A stretch of 64,000 nucleotides of DNA from Allobosea sp. 67-29 (GTDB taxonomy: Bacteria > Pseudomonadota > Alphaproteobacteria > Rhizobiales > Beijerinckiaceae), in assembly GCF_001898115.1 (NCBI RefSeq), contig NZ_MKSQ01000025.1, positions 28,469-92,468 on the forward strand, in the 5' to 3' direction. Shown here piece by piece: positions 63,385-64,000 of this stretch. The notes below the pieces were generated by a model that was not told the origin of the DNA, ran no database searches, and saw only the letters and a list, made by a program, of their open reading frames with translations. The position numbers were made by a program, and so were the translations under genes. How positions within the stretch are numbered: position 1 is the stretch's first letter; each line of letters starts with the position of its first letter.

Positions 63385-64000
63385 GTGAATCAGGCGAATC
63401 TCAGACTCGTGGAAGGTTCCTCGATGGACAAGGCCAAGGCGCTCGATGCGGCGCTCTCCCAGATCGAACGCGCCTTCGGCAAGGGCTCGATCATGCGGCT
63501 CGGCAAGAACCCGCAGTCGATCGAGATCGAGACAATCTCCACGGGTTCGCTCGGCCTCGACATCGCGCTCGGCGTCGGCGGCCTGCCCAAGGGGCGCGTC
63601 ATCGAGGTCTACGGGCCGGAATCCTCGGGCAAGACGACGCTCGCGCTTCACACCATCGCCGAAGCCCAGAAGAAGGGCGGCGTCTGCGCCTTCGTCGATG
63701 CCGAGCATGCGCTCGATCCGGTCTATGCCCGCAAGCTCGGCGTCAATCTCGACGACCTGCTGATCTCGCAGCCCGACACCGGCGAGCAGGCGCTCGAGAT
63801 CACCGACACGCTCGTCCGTTCCGGCGCGATCGACGTGCTCGTCGTCGACTCCGTCGCGGCGCTGACGCCGCGCGCCGAGATCGAGGGCGAGATGGGCGAT
63901 GTCCAGCCCGGCCTCCAGGCCCGTCTGATGAGCCAGGCCCTGCGCAAGCTCACCGCCTCGATCTCGCGCTCGAACTGCATGGTCATCTTCATCAACCAGA
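63385..64000 (+). CDS. recA: Recombinase RecA, N-terminal part (partial)
   Basis: The first 205 residues of RecA, cut by the window edge. It opens at GTG 63385 behind [24 protein letters not shown] near 23-40, the Walker A motif GPESSGKT at 77-84, and [23 protein letters not shown] near 149-171 identify it. RecA forms the DNA strand-exchange filament and triggers LexA self-cleavage; a LexA box lies upstream. Confidence 0.98.
   Translation, partial: MNQANLRLVEGSSMDKAKALDAALSQIERAFGKGSIMRLGKNPQSIEIETISTGSLGLDIALGVGGLPKGRVIEVYGPESSGKTTLALHTIAEAQKKGGVCAFVDAEHALDPVYARKLGVNLDDLLISQPDTGEQALEITDTLVRSGAIDVLVVDSVAALTPRAEIEGEMGDVQPGLQARLMSQALRKLTASISRSNCMVIFINQ

Overview
This 64 kb window is GC-rich alphaproteobacterial chromosome. 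The flagellar gene content, CckA, an alphaproteobacterial SOS box (GAAC-N7-GAAC) at recA, TTAA-N7-TTAA CtrA boxes and a DksA without a full zinc finger point to the Hyphomicrobiales. A Bosea-like organism is my best guess and is inference only. Genes are dense on both strands. I see no insertion sequence, prophage, integrase, CRISPR array or rRNA operon.

Layout. 1-1,831: tail of a branched-chain amino acid ABC transporter locus (livF end, DUF6867 protein, binding protein). 1,996-11,972: housekeeping and metabolism (two alpha/beta hydrolases, phosphoesterase, purB, rpe, a glutathione transferase, SBF transporter, FAD amino-acid oxidase, M19 dipeptidase, TrmJ methyltransferase). 12,030-16,880: a TonB-dependent heme-type receptor behind a perfect palindromic operator, a Tat-exported flavin amine oxidase and a MarR-GNAT fusion. 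17,017-24,627: murI, rpsD, several small secreted or membrane proteins, a Spy/CpxP-like protein, a P1 peptidase, a membrane chemoreceptor operon and an ATP12 chaperone. 24,717-31,350: pccB, an MBOAT/SGNH-like acyl-transfer pair, dksA, and a divergent MFS/HxlR pair.

31,526-41,708: first flagellar block. flgF-flgG-flgA-flgH run leftward, and fliL-fliM-DUF6468-motE plus a 1155-residue repeat protein run rightward from a shared control region with a CtrA box. 41,718-53,695: a lipid-linked sugar transfer cluster (GT39, GT2, LAB_N protein), tRNA-Arg, an NDUFS4-like protein, tRNA-Pro, a DUF192 protein, a large exported protein of unknown function, an acetyltransferase, a GT2, two small lipoproteins, aspS and rnd. 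53,845-60,465: a fasciclin protein, then the second flagellar block: fliO-fliP leftward, and flgB-flgC-fliE-fliQ-fliR-flhB rightward behind another CtrA box. 60,551-64,000: cckA and the start of recA.

The strongest theme is regulatory. Perfect CtrA boxes lie in front of both rightward flagellar operons, and cckA, the kinase at the top of the CtrA phosphorelay, closes the second block. I did not find a clearly new multi-gene system. The best candidates for new biology are the MBOAT/SGNH pair, the MotE-linked repeat protein, the large exported protein with its unusual upstream leader frame, and the chemoreceptor with its small coupled partner.
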